Of a stretch of 64,000 nt of DNA, positions 10,801-19,628 are shown one piece after another (positions within the stretch are counted from its first letter, which is position 1; every line of letters starts with the position of its first letter). Under the pieces are notes generated by a model, which saw only the letters and a list, made by a program, of their open reading frames with translations, was not told where the DNA came from and ran no database searches. The position numbers and the translations under genes were made by a program. Source of the DNA: Lichina pygmaea (Eukaryota > Ascomycota > Lichinomycetes > Lichinales > Lichinaceae); assembly GCA_963422465.1 (NCBI GenBank), contig OY730171.1:1054001-1118000 (forward strand), given 5' to 3'.

Positions 10801-11842
10801 ATCGTGGACAGATTCACAAAATACCTAATAGTAGTACTATTCAAGGAAACCCACACAGCAGAGCAGTTGGGACACCTCCTACTGGACAGATTAGTCAGAG
10901 ACCACGGAGTTCCAATCACGGTCATTACTGATAGAGACAAACTCTTCACATCCAACTACTGGAAAACAATCAGTGTAGCCATGGGAACAAAACCCAAGAT
11001 GTCTACAGCCTATCACCCACAAACTGACGGCCAGACAGAGCGAGCAAACCAAGTCCTGGAGACTTATTTGCGGCATTACATCAACCAGACCCACAGCAAT
11101 TGGGTACCATTATTACCAGTGGCACAGCTGGCAATCAACCAGCACAGATCAGACTCAACAAAGGAATCACTATTCTTTGCCAATTTTGGACAGCACGCAA
11201 ACATCAGAATGCTAAGCAGAGCTTCACCAAACATGGAGAAAGCACTCCAACATGACAAGCTCCTACGACAAACACACACAATAATGAGGCATTACCTTTA
11301 AAAGACCTCAGAAAAGATGCAACGCCAAATGGACAAAAAATTGAAAATGGCACCTCAGCTGAAGAAGGGGGATAAAGTCTACCTCCTCACAAAAAATTGG
11401 AAAGTCAAGAAACCAAGAACAAAGAAACTGGACCATGTCAAGGTCAGACTATTTTCAGTCGAAGAAAGAACTGGACCAGTCAACATCAGACTGCGACTAC
11501 TGAGAGACGCTTGGGTACACCCAAACTTTCACATCTTAATGATTGAATTAGCCGACCAGAGCACACCCTTGCAGGAAACATTTCATTACCAACCAGAGGA
11601 AGAACAGGAATTCGAGGTCGAACAGATCTTGAAGAGAAAAGGTCAGCGATACCTTGTCAAGTGGAAAAACTACCCAGACTCGGAAAATACCTGGGAACCA
11701 CTCAGGAATCTCGCGAACTGCCAGCTCCTCCTGCAGCAGTTCCGGCAGAAGCAGGACTGAACAGCTCAGCCTGCAGCACAGACACGTCAATGACCGTCGC
11801 CGACAAGTCTTCACCATCCACCTCCATTTCAGCAACAAGGCA

Positions 11843-12202
11843 CTAGAGCTTCTTCTTTGCTTGACCCTCAGCACCTTCAAGAACCTTTCGCTTTCGGGAC
11901 ACACAAGCCTGCAGCTTGGCAAGCTGCTCAACAAGAGCATCCCGCTTGGCCTCATCAACAGCCAAATCCTCACGAAGGTTATCTCGGGTCATGTTCAGCG
12001 ACTCCCAAGAAAGCGACACACAGGACTTCCCACGACAAGTGCATTCAGCGCACTTCAACTTATCGTTGTCGTCAGACATTCGGAAGTAGGGCTTGTGGTT
12101 CAAAACACAGAAGTCACACAGAGCAAGCAACATGAAGTTATGATCACAGATCTGGGCTACCAGTTGTTTTCGGTAAGCAGAGGCACGTGATTTCGCAGAC
12201 AT
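11843..12202 (-). CDS. Antisense Cys-rich ORF carried by the gypsy element
   Basis: A 119-residue open frame on the strand opposite to gag-pol, between the chromodomain and the 3' LTR. It starts MSAKSRASAYRKQL; the ATG is at 12202-12200. Residues about 28-62 hold CDFC...KCAEC..RGKSC, a paired-Cys layout able to bind zinc. Residues about 70-119 are Glu/Lys/Leu-rich and probably coiled coil, ending KKKL. Small fungal proteins with a similar Tyr-Gln-Leu start, CxxC..CxxC..C module and coiled coil are familiar near transposons, but I cannot name a function. It remains open although the sense genes of the element are broken. It could be an accessory gene of the element or a captured host segment. 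Confidence 0.55.
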   Translation of the reverse strand: MSAKSRASAYRKQLVAQICDHNFMLLALCDFCVLNHKPYFRMSDDNDKLKCAECTCRGKSCVSLSWESLNMTRDNLREDLAVDEAKRDALVEQLAKLQACVSRKRKVLEGAEGQAKKKL

Positions 12203-12246
12203 ACTCAAGAATTCATCAGGACGATGAATGAAGAAGAGGAGGGTAG

Positions 12247-12762
12247 TGTTACGACCCCTGGGATGGGAGCCACTTATTTATAGGCAATCAGGCCGCGGGC
12301 CAGGCAAGAGGACACCATGGAAGTCAAGTGACCAACCAACAAGGGGTCACGTGACTGTCGAGACACACGGGCGGCTTGACGCAGCATGCATGAAGCATCG
12401 AGACAATCTCACCAGTCTCGACGCAGGGTGCATAACATGGTGGGACCGTCGAGACAATCTCACCCGTCTTGACGTCGAGACTGTCGAGACAATCTTGATC
12501 GTCTCGACGGACCAGCACTATATAGTCCGGCGATAGTTCCCTTATAGAACGATCGTCTTCAACTCATGTTGTGATCCAGACAACTAGATCTACTTCAATA
12601 CAATCCTTTTGTACGAAGCCATTGATCAGGTGTCACCACCACCACGTTCCACCAAACCCCTTCGCGCTCCTTGACACTCCTCTCCTGCGAGAACCAACCC
12701 GCCTTCCGCATCTCGCTCTTAATCCTATACTCGGTTAGGACAGCACAGTACGGACCGCAACA
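12247..12762 (+). repeat. 3' LTR of the gypsy element
   Basis: 516 bp, the same ends as the 5' LTR. It keeps many CpG sites that are TpG or CpA in the 5' copy, and differences between the two are nearly all of that kind. Confidence 0.93.
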
Positions 12763-12767
12763 GTTGG
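12763..12767. repeat. Target-site duplication GTTGG, right copy
   Basis: Matches 1063-1067 and restores the reading frame of the interrupted host gene. Confidence 0.92.
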
Positions 12768-13659
12768 AAACATTTGGGCAACTTCTGGGCTGCGCTCCAG
12801 GGGCACAACAGCCACTCCTTGGTTGCTGGATTGGGCACTGGTCAAAGTAATCCCTGATCAAGTTGGGGAGAACCTTGTAAGTTCTTTGAGAATAAGGATG
12901 AAACTAGAAGGCTAATAATGTTTAGCTCCCATCACCCTTGGATATCCCAAGGGAGGCCCAGGATCACTACAAAGTCCTTGACAATCCAGCTGTGATGCCT
13001 GGAATGGAATGTTTCAACTGTTCGACTGTGAACGCTACAGCGAGCAGTGGGAAGAAGAAGATGAGTGTCACGACTGATTGATTGATTAGGGAGAACTAGC
13101 TAATCATCTATATGTAGACACGAAGCTGATGTTTGCCTTAGAGCGACGGAAGGCTCTAGAAGGCACGAGGCGGATCCATGCAGGATCGACGGGAGACAGC
13201 GTCGACGGGAGACGGCAGAGACGGCACTGGGTGGCTCCATGCCGGATCGGCTGCACTATGCAGCAGCGCTATGCGGCAGCAGCAGGATCAACGTCAAACA
13301 TCAACAAGTTGTCATCCTACTTCAAACATGGGCAAACATTGGAGGGAACTTGTGGCCACTACAGTGGGATAACGCAGGTCAACTTCAAGGATTGTCTACG
13401 ACTGCAGGACAATCAGCCAAGAGACATGGTCATGTGGGATCACTGCATTGTGGGATTGAACAATATCCCTTTTGTGGCTGGTGGGGATTCAGGGTCATTC
13501 GTGTTTGACACAGAAGGACAATTTGTTGGGATGCTCATGGGAGCAGATGGTAGAGCAAATACCGCAACTGTACTATCAGCGGAAGCTCTGGTCAAAGACA
13601 TCCTGGACACCATCAGCGCCCGGGATGTAAGGCTGACTGGTACCCAACCTTCAGTCTGA
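12768..13659 (+). pseudogene. 3' part of the split serine-peptidase-like host gene
   Basis: This continues the frame from 1067. Residues read GNIWATSGLR then LLDWALVKVIPDQVGENL up to 12876. A 49-bp intron follows (GTAAG at 12877, branch-like GGCTAATAA, AG at 12925), then an open exon 12926-13076 (LPSPLDIPREAQ...) that ends in a stop. A last open part ending at 13659 contains YFKHGQTLEGTCG and GGDSGSFVFD (about 13475-13505). GDSGS is the catalytic Ser motif of trypsin-fold proteases, and the DWALV Asp lies upstream; the His site was not located. A CpG-rich patch at about 13137-13270 interrupts the family-like sequence and looks foreign to it. The exon joins after 13076 are unclear. It is a dead gene because the gypsy insertion splits it. 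Confidence 0.65.
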
Positions 13660-14864
13660 GTATCAGCGCAGCATCAAATGGGAGGTCCTGGCACAGCAAA
13701 GGTGGTGATAGCAGGTAGTGTTGATAATCACTTATATCACCAATGAAAACTTGCTGCTCTTCTCTGTTAATTCATGATTCTCACTGAAGTGTATAAAGCT
13801 ACCACTGCTATGTTTGTATGCCTACTTAGTTTACTTTTCAGCAAACTAGGTCAACCTTTGTGTTGATTGTGCAACAAGTACACTCTTAAGATCTACTGAG
13901 TACAACTTGTAGTGGTCCCTTTGTCCTCTCCATAGCCCTTGTACAGTAGCTTACCACTTAGTGGTACGTACAAGTACGTACATACGTACCATTGAGTCTA
14001 CGGTAACCCCTAAGTTAGGCTACCGGGGCGTGCGAGGCCACTCAAACAAAACACCAGAGGAGACCCCCCCCTACAAAAGGTGCCTACTTACGTACGTACA
14101 GTTGCCCCTCATGTATAAGAGATGCTTCGTATCTCCGCACTAGCAAAGCCACCACGGACTCTACGGTAAGATCTAAGACCAGCCACGACATCATCCACCG
14201 ATGTTGACCTAGCGTTCCGGTCGCGTTGACTGATTCCATCTACCGTAGAACTACTCGTACGTACATACGTATGTACACGTGCTACACATGCTACCGTGTA
14301 TTGCGTGACAGATACCGTAGGACCGTTGCAGTACTCCGTACATACGTACTTGGCTACAGTACCCCGTGCTTATAGTACCCCTCTAGTCCCCTCGTACGAA
14401 GTATAGGTCCGCTATGCCCCCTCTGCCGTGACACGTGCACAGGAGCGAACAAAGTGAGCATGAAATGGTGTACGGTATGGATGTCGAGATGACTATGGAT
14501 GACGGAAGATGGTGATGCTCATTACCTAGAGGGTAGATAAGGAGGCCCACATGCTGGGCCGGACTTGTTTACAGATGGTATGGTGTTAGTGTAGCCTCGT
14601 GCGGTGCATACTTGAGTAATACGGTACCGGTAGTAGAGAAAATTATCGAGTATCCGAAACGGAAAAATGCCATTGGTGTCTAGGTATCCACATCTAACGT
14701 ACACAGAATCGTAAAAGTCGTCCCAAATCATCATCATCATCATCATCGCGATCGTCACGTCATCGAATGCGCAAGGGCCGGTGACACATCAAGGAGTCGG
14801 AGGAAAGTACACGACACCGGCCCGTCGAGAAGTCCAGCGCGATCCCCGTCTAGGTGGAGTCGGT
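13660..14864. other. Intergenic spacer rich in GTAC palindromes
   Basis: No supported gene. It holds many TACGTAC and GTACATACGTAC clusters (for example 13963-13990, 14258-14275, 14330-14350) and a short (ATC)n run near 14729-14747. Base composition changes from the CpG-poor island on the left to CpG-containing DNA here. Confidence 0.6.
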
Positions 14865-17199
14865 CTAGAGACTCTGCTTGCCACGGGTTTCGATGGGCAG
14901 CAGACACCTTGCACGTCGAGACGGAATGCCATCATGGTCAGCGTCCAAGGATGAAGGAGGGACGAAGCTTCGAACGGGGATCGAAACGGCGCTTACATAG
15001 CAGTGAAGCCGGTCAGGAAGAGTGCGCCGGATACGTAGATAGGCATGACCGGCTGGGACGTGCTGATGTTCGCCGCGATGATGGGCGCCGAGAGACCAGC
15101 TACCCGGTTGAGGAACGACGCTATCCCCGTGCCGGTTCCTCGATTCGGGGCCGGAAACACCTCGGGCGTGCTGTTTCTCCTGCTGTCAGCGTCGAGGACG
15201 CGGCGACGACGAGCGAAAGGGATGTATGGGCGCACTCACTAAGCGTATAGAACGCCATACATGGCGTTCTGAAAGAAGGCGTGGACGCACGTGCAGGCCA
15301 GCTGGTACTTGGCGCTCGTGGCCACGGTGAAGAGGTAGACGAAGACGCCGCTGATCAGCGTCGAGATGGCCATCGTGCCCTTTCGACCGATGAACCTAAG
15401 GTCGACCGTGTACTGCGCCGCTGGTGTCAGCGTGTCCGAGCCCTCATTCGCGCAGTGCTCTTCGTATCGAGGGGAACACCGACCCATGCCAATAGCGAGC
15501 CTGGTATGCCCACCATCGACGTGATTACGAGGTTCCGATACACGATGGAGACGGGCGTGACCTCGGTTTGGGCTTTCCCGTTGATCGGCTGCAACAGGTA
15601 TTGTGGCAGGAAAGAGTTGAACAGCGGATAAGCCAGCCCGATGGTGCTCCAGATGAACCACAGCAACGCCGCTGTCGATGTTCGTCAGCAGAAGCCCGTC
15701 CTCTGACCATGGTTCGAACTGGTCGTACTGGTTATCCCGAGTCGCCTGTTGGCGAACAGCGGTCCGATGCGTTCCGTCGAGAATTTGCCGGCCGACCTCC
15801 TCAAGATCTCGACCGTCGAGAGCTTGCTGTCTGCTGCCACCTCGGTCCGCCCACCCACTTCGTCCAGGATGGCTTCCGTCAGCCAGGTCTTGCGCCTGTT
15901 CTTGTACGCGAGCCCGTGAACGGTAGCCACGGCCTCGGCCTGACGGCCGCGCGAAAGCAGATACTGAAAGCGAGTCAGCTCAGACGACATTCGGAGCACC
16001 GGGAAGTCGAACCTTGGGCGACTCGAAGAGGCGGAACAGGAAAGAGCGACAGATGAAAAGCACCAGAGTGACACCGCCGAGCGTGAATAGATAGTACCTC
16101 CAGTTCTTGTCGGACGGGAGGTTGGGAAGGAACGCCCATCCGACTGTCGACACGAGTGTTAGCTGTCCGGCGTTCGAATTCCGTACTCGATGGATCGACA
16201 CGTACTCAACGCAGCCAGCAGATGCCCGACTGGCCACCACAGGGAGAGCATAGTCAAGAGACCACTCGAGCTGAACGGTAGAAATTCCAAGAAGAGGGCC
16301 CCGTCAACGGGGAGGTTGCCTCCAATCCCTACGCCCATAAGGGCGTAGAGGGCACACGTCCCCACCCAGGTCTGGGCGCCGCCGATGGCGGCGCCAAAGA
16401 TACCCGCGAGAAGCAGAGTCGAGTTGAAGGCGACGCGCCGGCCGATGATATCGGACGCAACTCCCCAGAAGCTTGCGCCAACACAGAGCCCCGTGAAGAC
16501 TGCACAGGTCGTATATCGAACCTTGGAGTCCGATATTCCAAACTCCTCGGCGATCGATGGTAACGTGAGCGCAACACTCTGTTCCAAGATTTGTCAGCCG
16601 GAGCGCCTCGTTTCGTCACCAGTCATGTCAGCCCTCGTTTGGTTGGGCGAGCGTTACCTGAAGCCAGAAGCTACGAACGCAGTATGGTCAGCCATGCCAA
16701 CAGACGATTGTCTATCCAGGGAGACCCACTTGTCTGCGAACCAACCGAATCCGCACAGCACGAACAGCGCCCAGTTGTACCGGCCCATACCAATGTCCTG
16801 TATTGCCTTGTTGATGATCCTGGACTTTCCTGCTCGACCATGAAGCCATCAGCAGGCGGTTTCCACGGTAGAGTAGGGGAGAGTGGGCTGATCGACGGGC
16901 ACGCATCCAGATATCTCCACCGAGCCGAAGCAGAGAATAGCCGTGTCCGTGCAAGCTGTGCGGTACGTACGGTCATAGACGGAATCGTGGCCCGAGGCCG
17001 CCACGTCCAGGTCAATCTCGGCTCGGAGCCTATCAACGGCGCGCGACTCGTCGCCGACGTCGGGTCTATTCACGGTCTTTTCGGGATCATCTGAGCTTTG
17101 GGAAACAGAAGAGTGTCGCGGGGTGGTTTGAAGGGAGACCAGCACGTCCGGGAACTCGACGCCATCGTGTTTTCGGAACGGATTCACGAACAAAGGCAT
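14865..17199 (-). CDS. Major facilitator transporter, 10 exons
   Basis: A plasma-membrane-type MFS carrier of 552 residues. Exons on the minus strand: 17199-16971, 16829-16730, 16670-16658, 16578-16206, 16143-16013, 15963-15729, 15671-15484, 15412-15240, 15170-14997, 14907-14865. All phases agree. The joined protein shows AIQDIGMGRYNW, then GWFADNFWLQSVALTLPS (ADN-FWLQ comes from a 13-nt micro-exon), ALYALMGVGIGGNLPVDGAL, ESPKYLLSRGR, FIGRKGTMAIST and YAYTPEVFPAPNRGTGTGIA. These motifs mark the SV2/SVOP-like group of fungal MFS proteins, often labelled sugar or carboxylate transporters. The substrate is not predictable. About 75 hydrophilic residues precede the first membrane span. Two donor sites are unusual (GTTCGA, GTCGGT) but are supported by conserved protein sequence on both sides. 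Confidence 0.88.
16658..16670 (-). other. 13-nt micro-exon of the MFS gene
   Basis: The bases CTTCTGGCTTCAG (minus strand) lie between ...TTCGTAG and GTAACG.... They add N-FWLQ in phase between GWFAD and SVALTLPS, restoring the family consensus ADN-x-W-L-Q. The flanking introns are 59 and 79 bp. Confidence 0.85.
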
Positions 17200-17747
17200 G
17201 ATGATAAAGATCTCAGCAGAATTGTTTGAAGGATAGGTTCTGGAGCCGGAGCAGGAGATTGACCAAGGGAAACAGATGGATTAATGAATTCGGATTTCCA
17301 ACTTGTGCGGAAGATACGTCCCGCCCAGCTTCGCCGCCCGAGTTCGAGTCAGGAGGTTCTCCAAGTAGCACGTACCTCCCCATGGTCACGGTGTTCAGGT
17401 GATTGGGTTCTGTATTCCTGTGTACTCCGTAAGATACGTACAGTACAGTCACAAGTTTCGTCGAGATAATAACGGAAGACATGTTGGGAGAGTAAGGGGG
17501 CGAAGCTTTTGCAACCTCTGATGCTACCGGTGGTCTTAGAAGTTCCGCGATGATGTCAGTAGCGCAAGGCTAGTAGTAGCTTATCTTATCTTATCGCTCT
17601 AGCGCAGACCTAAAGGCCTTTTAAGGTTGTTTCGAGACAACTTCTAAATTCCTGGAGCCGCGTGTCAGATTGATTACATAAGCATCATATGGTACGTATG
17701 TACAGCACGTTTCTCCCGCTAAAGATTCTGACAGACGAGTAAGTAAT

Positions 17748-17930
17748 TGTTGACCTGGGGGGTGGGAGAGACCAGTCCTCGCTCGCTGCCAGAGCCGAGG
17801 TCACGTGAGAGAAGAGAATTTTCCTGTATATTAGACTGCTACCCGTGCCTTGGAGGTACGAAGTACCTCCAAGGCACGGGTAGATCACGACACAGAGAAT
17901 CAAGAGAGTCTTACGCGCTGGAAGCCTCTT
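17748..17930 (+). mobile_element. Diverged solo-LTR remnant, same family as 18468-18755
   Basis: It shares GAGACCAGTCCTCGCTCGCT, AGAGCC..GGTCACGTGAGAG, CTGTATATT and AATCAAGA..GTCTT with the solo LTR at 18468. The 3' limit is uncertain. A 45-bp perfect hairpin lies inside it and is absent from the other copies. It is an old, non-coding relic. Confidence 0.7.
17839..17883. repeat. Perfect hairpin: 21-bp arms, 3-nt loop
   Basis: Left arm 17839-17859 (CTACCCGTGCCTTGGAGGTAC), loop GAA, right arm 17863-17883, exactly complementary. The outer ACCCGTGCC and the centre GTAC-GAA-GTAC recur in the hairpin at 31981-32033. A mobile palindromic unit is possible; a terminator role is unlikely here. Confidence 0.9.
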
Positions 17931-18159
17931 CCGTACGGACGCTGACGCCGTACGCAGACCAGTCGCCTGGCCGCTCAACAGTCATGAGCTTGGAATCACA
18001 GATCACAGATTTGAATTGTAGCAGCCTTCGACAGATCCTTTCACAGTAATTTACCTGTCAGGACTTGATACAGTCCACTCTCTCTATAACGATAGCGTGG
18101 TTCCATTGGTCGAGTATCGTTATAAAGAGACGGCACGTGACCAATATTATCCAATTTGT

Positions 18160-18465
18160 TCATGATTTGTAAAAGCTTGTCAGGGTACTCTGATGAAGCC
18201 CCTTAAGCCTCCTTGCCCCAACAACACGCTCATGTCGGTAGAGCTGATCTATCAGCTGCTTATTGCCATTGTCTGATTGCTCTTCATGAAGGCAGAGGTG
18301 TTGGAGCATACCTGACGGAATTCTGTGCGATACAGTAGGCTTTTTAAACTCATTCTTAAACCAGACTGCCAACTCCTTCTGTGTTGCGAGTGGATTCTCC
18401 TTCTTACAGCAACGCAGGGCAATTTTCTCGATGCCAATGAACACCACCCTCTTCTTTGGTGGCAT
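18160..18465 (-). CDS. Truncated pogo-type transposase, N-terminal DNA-binding part only
   Basis: 101 residues starting MPPKKRVVFIGIEKIALRCC. The stretch ATQKELAVWFKNEFKKPTVS is the helix-turn-helix of the Psq/CENP-B-N type that opens fungal pogo transposases and would bind the terminal repeats. The catalytic DDE domain is absent because the element is internally deleted. The solo LTR sits directly at the ATG: its CATCT target duplication includes the complement of the start codon. The native promoter is therefore displaced. Expression is doubtful. A truncated DNA-binding product could compete with a full transposase, but this is speculation. Confidence 0.7.
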   Translation of the reverse strand: MPPKKRVVFIGIEKIALRCCKKENPLATQKELAVWFKNEFKKPTVSHRIPSGMLQHLCLHEEQSDNGNKQLIDQLYRHERVVGARRLKGLHQSTLTSFYKS

Positions 18466-18467
18466 CT

Positions 18468-18755
18468 TGTCAGCCGGGGGAGTGAGAAGACCAGTCCTCG
18501 CTCGCTGCTAGAGCCAAGTTCACGTGAGAGAAGAGAATTCTCACTGTATATTGGTGTCAACCAGGGACTCGACAGGGAGTCGATAGCCCGAGGATTTGCA
18601 GGGGTTCAGAGATCAGCCTCCCCCTGAGTGACGGCCAAATTGTTTGTCTGCACGTGACGGTGTGCAGAGTTTTCTCCTTGGTTGTCGCTCCTAGATTTTA
18701 GAGAAGAGAGAGATCAAATCAAGACACTCTTTCCCCGGCTGGTTGCCAGTTCACA
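18468..18755. mobile_element. Solo LTR, 288 bp, inside the pogo element
   Basis: It begins TGTCAGCCGGGGG and ends CCAGTTCACA, flanked by a perfect 5-bp duplication CATCT (18463-18467 and 18756-18760). No internal coding region remains, so it is a solo LTR left by LTR-LTR recombination. The family (Ty3/gypsy or Ty1/copia) cannot be told from the LTR alone. It is younger than the pogo copy it interrupts. Relatives lie at 17748, 57947 and in part at 31679. Confidence 0.85.
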
Positions 18756-18945
18756 CATCTTGATGAACAAGTGCTCAAAACTACAGTCTCAGCCTTCTCT
18801 TTCTATAACGATATATATGGTGACTAAGCGATAAAAGCTAACGATATTGTTATAAGAGAAAAATAACAATAATTGGGTGAGAAACTGTTGGGGCGTTGAG
18901 AAGCTATCGTTATAAAGAGTATCGTTATAGAGAGAGTGGACTGTA

Positions 18946-19628
18946 TCGCGAGTGACGTGATCGCCTACGTAGCCACCGAAAGCCTTTTTCCCTCGGTGCT
19001 ACGACGACGACGACGATGACAACAGCAAATGCGGACAAGCTGTCTGCTTCCTGCTTGACACAAGCGCAGGACTTCGACACGAGATGCAGCCAGCGTCGAG
19101 GTCGAAGCACTTCAGCTTCAGTGATGCCGAGATCCCTAGTGGGGCCGGGTACTGGTACAGCCGATCTTGGCGCGTGGCATGCATGCGAGTACGTGAGCTA
19201 CTTTGTGTCCTGACCTCGTTGCGCTTGGCCGGGCAGACGAACAAGATTCTTGATATGTCCAGGGGCGCGGAAACTCGGGCGGGCAACTCCGAGCCCCACA
19301 TGCAAGCGATCGGAGAGCTGCCCACTGATGTATGTACACTACCAAGCTCGGACGCAAGTTACGTGATGCCGTCGAGCGCCGATGATTGCGCTAGTGGCAG
19401 GGCGGAGGACCAGGACAAGAAGGCTGGAGACGACGATCCGCGTCACCGAACACTCGATTCACTTGTCGATTGAGCTTCGTCTCCTCCAGGCACCTCTTGG
19501 GTTCTGTTTGGTTGTTCCCAGAATACAGCCATTCTCGCAATCCTGTGAGAGCGTTCATGGTCTCGTCGCCTTGGCCATTTCGTACCGCACCGGTACTGTT
19601 TTCCGCCGCGCGCCTTTCCCCGCTCAAG
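18946..19628. other. Spacer upstream of the arrestin-like pseudogene
   Basis: Open frames here have no recognisable domain. A short CGA/ACG run lies near 19001-19017. No supported gene. Confidence 0.5.

Larger units (their letters stand above)
1068..12762 (+). mobile_element. Ty3/gypsy chromovirus-type LTR retrotransposon, decayed, with a nested LINE
   Basis: A full-span element with 516-bp LTRs (TGTTACGACC...CAACA) at 1068-1583 and 12247-12762 and a matching 5-bp target duplication. Parts in order on the plus strand: gag region 1602-2429 with one CCHC knuckle (CYTCGKLGHIVKDC); protease about 8461-9039 (LVDSGAS motif); reverse transcriptase about 9082-9804; RNase H about 10060-10293; integrase about 10500-11301; chromodomain 11593-11757 (YLVKWKNYPDSENTWEPL). 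The order RT-RNase H-integrase-chromodomain marks a chromovirus. A LINE (2516-7821) lies between gag and protease. The gag ATG is only 18 nt after the LTR. The element is clearly dead, with well over ten breaks in the coding region. The LTRs differ at roughly 37 of 516 positions, almost all transitions at CpG, so divergence overstates its age. An antisense ORF lies near the 3' LTR. Confidence 0.93.
17200..18070. other. Intergenic region with a diverged LTR copy and a perfect hairpin
   Basis: No supported gene. It contains the 5' flank of the MFS gene, a diverged copy of the 288-bp LTR family (17748 to about 17930) and a long perfect inverted repeat (17839-17883), both listed separately. Confidence 0.6.
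18069..18945. mobile_element. Deleted pogo/Fot1-like DNA transposon with TA target duplication
   Basis: Perfect 24-bp terminal inverted repeats at 18071-18094 and 18920-18943 start CAGTCCACTCTCTCTATAAC. A TA dinucleotide flanks each end (18069-18070, 18944-18945), as expected for Tc1/mariner-pogo elements. Sub-terminal copies of TATCGTTATA lie next to both ends. The element is 873 bp including a 288-bp solo LTR plus its 5-bp duplication, so about 580 bp of its own. It encodes only the N-terminal part of a transposase (18160-18465), with no DDE catalytic domain, so it is non-autonomous. Confidence 0.9.
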
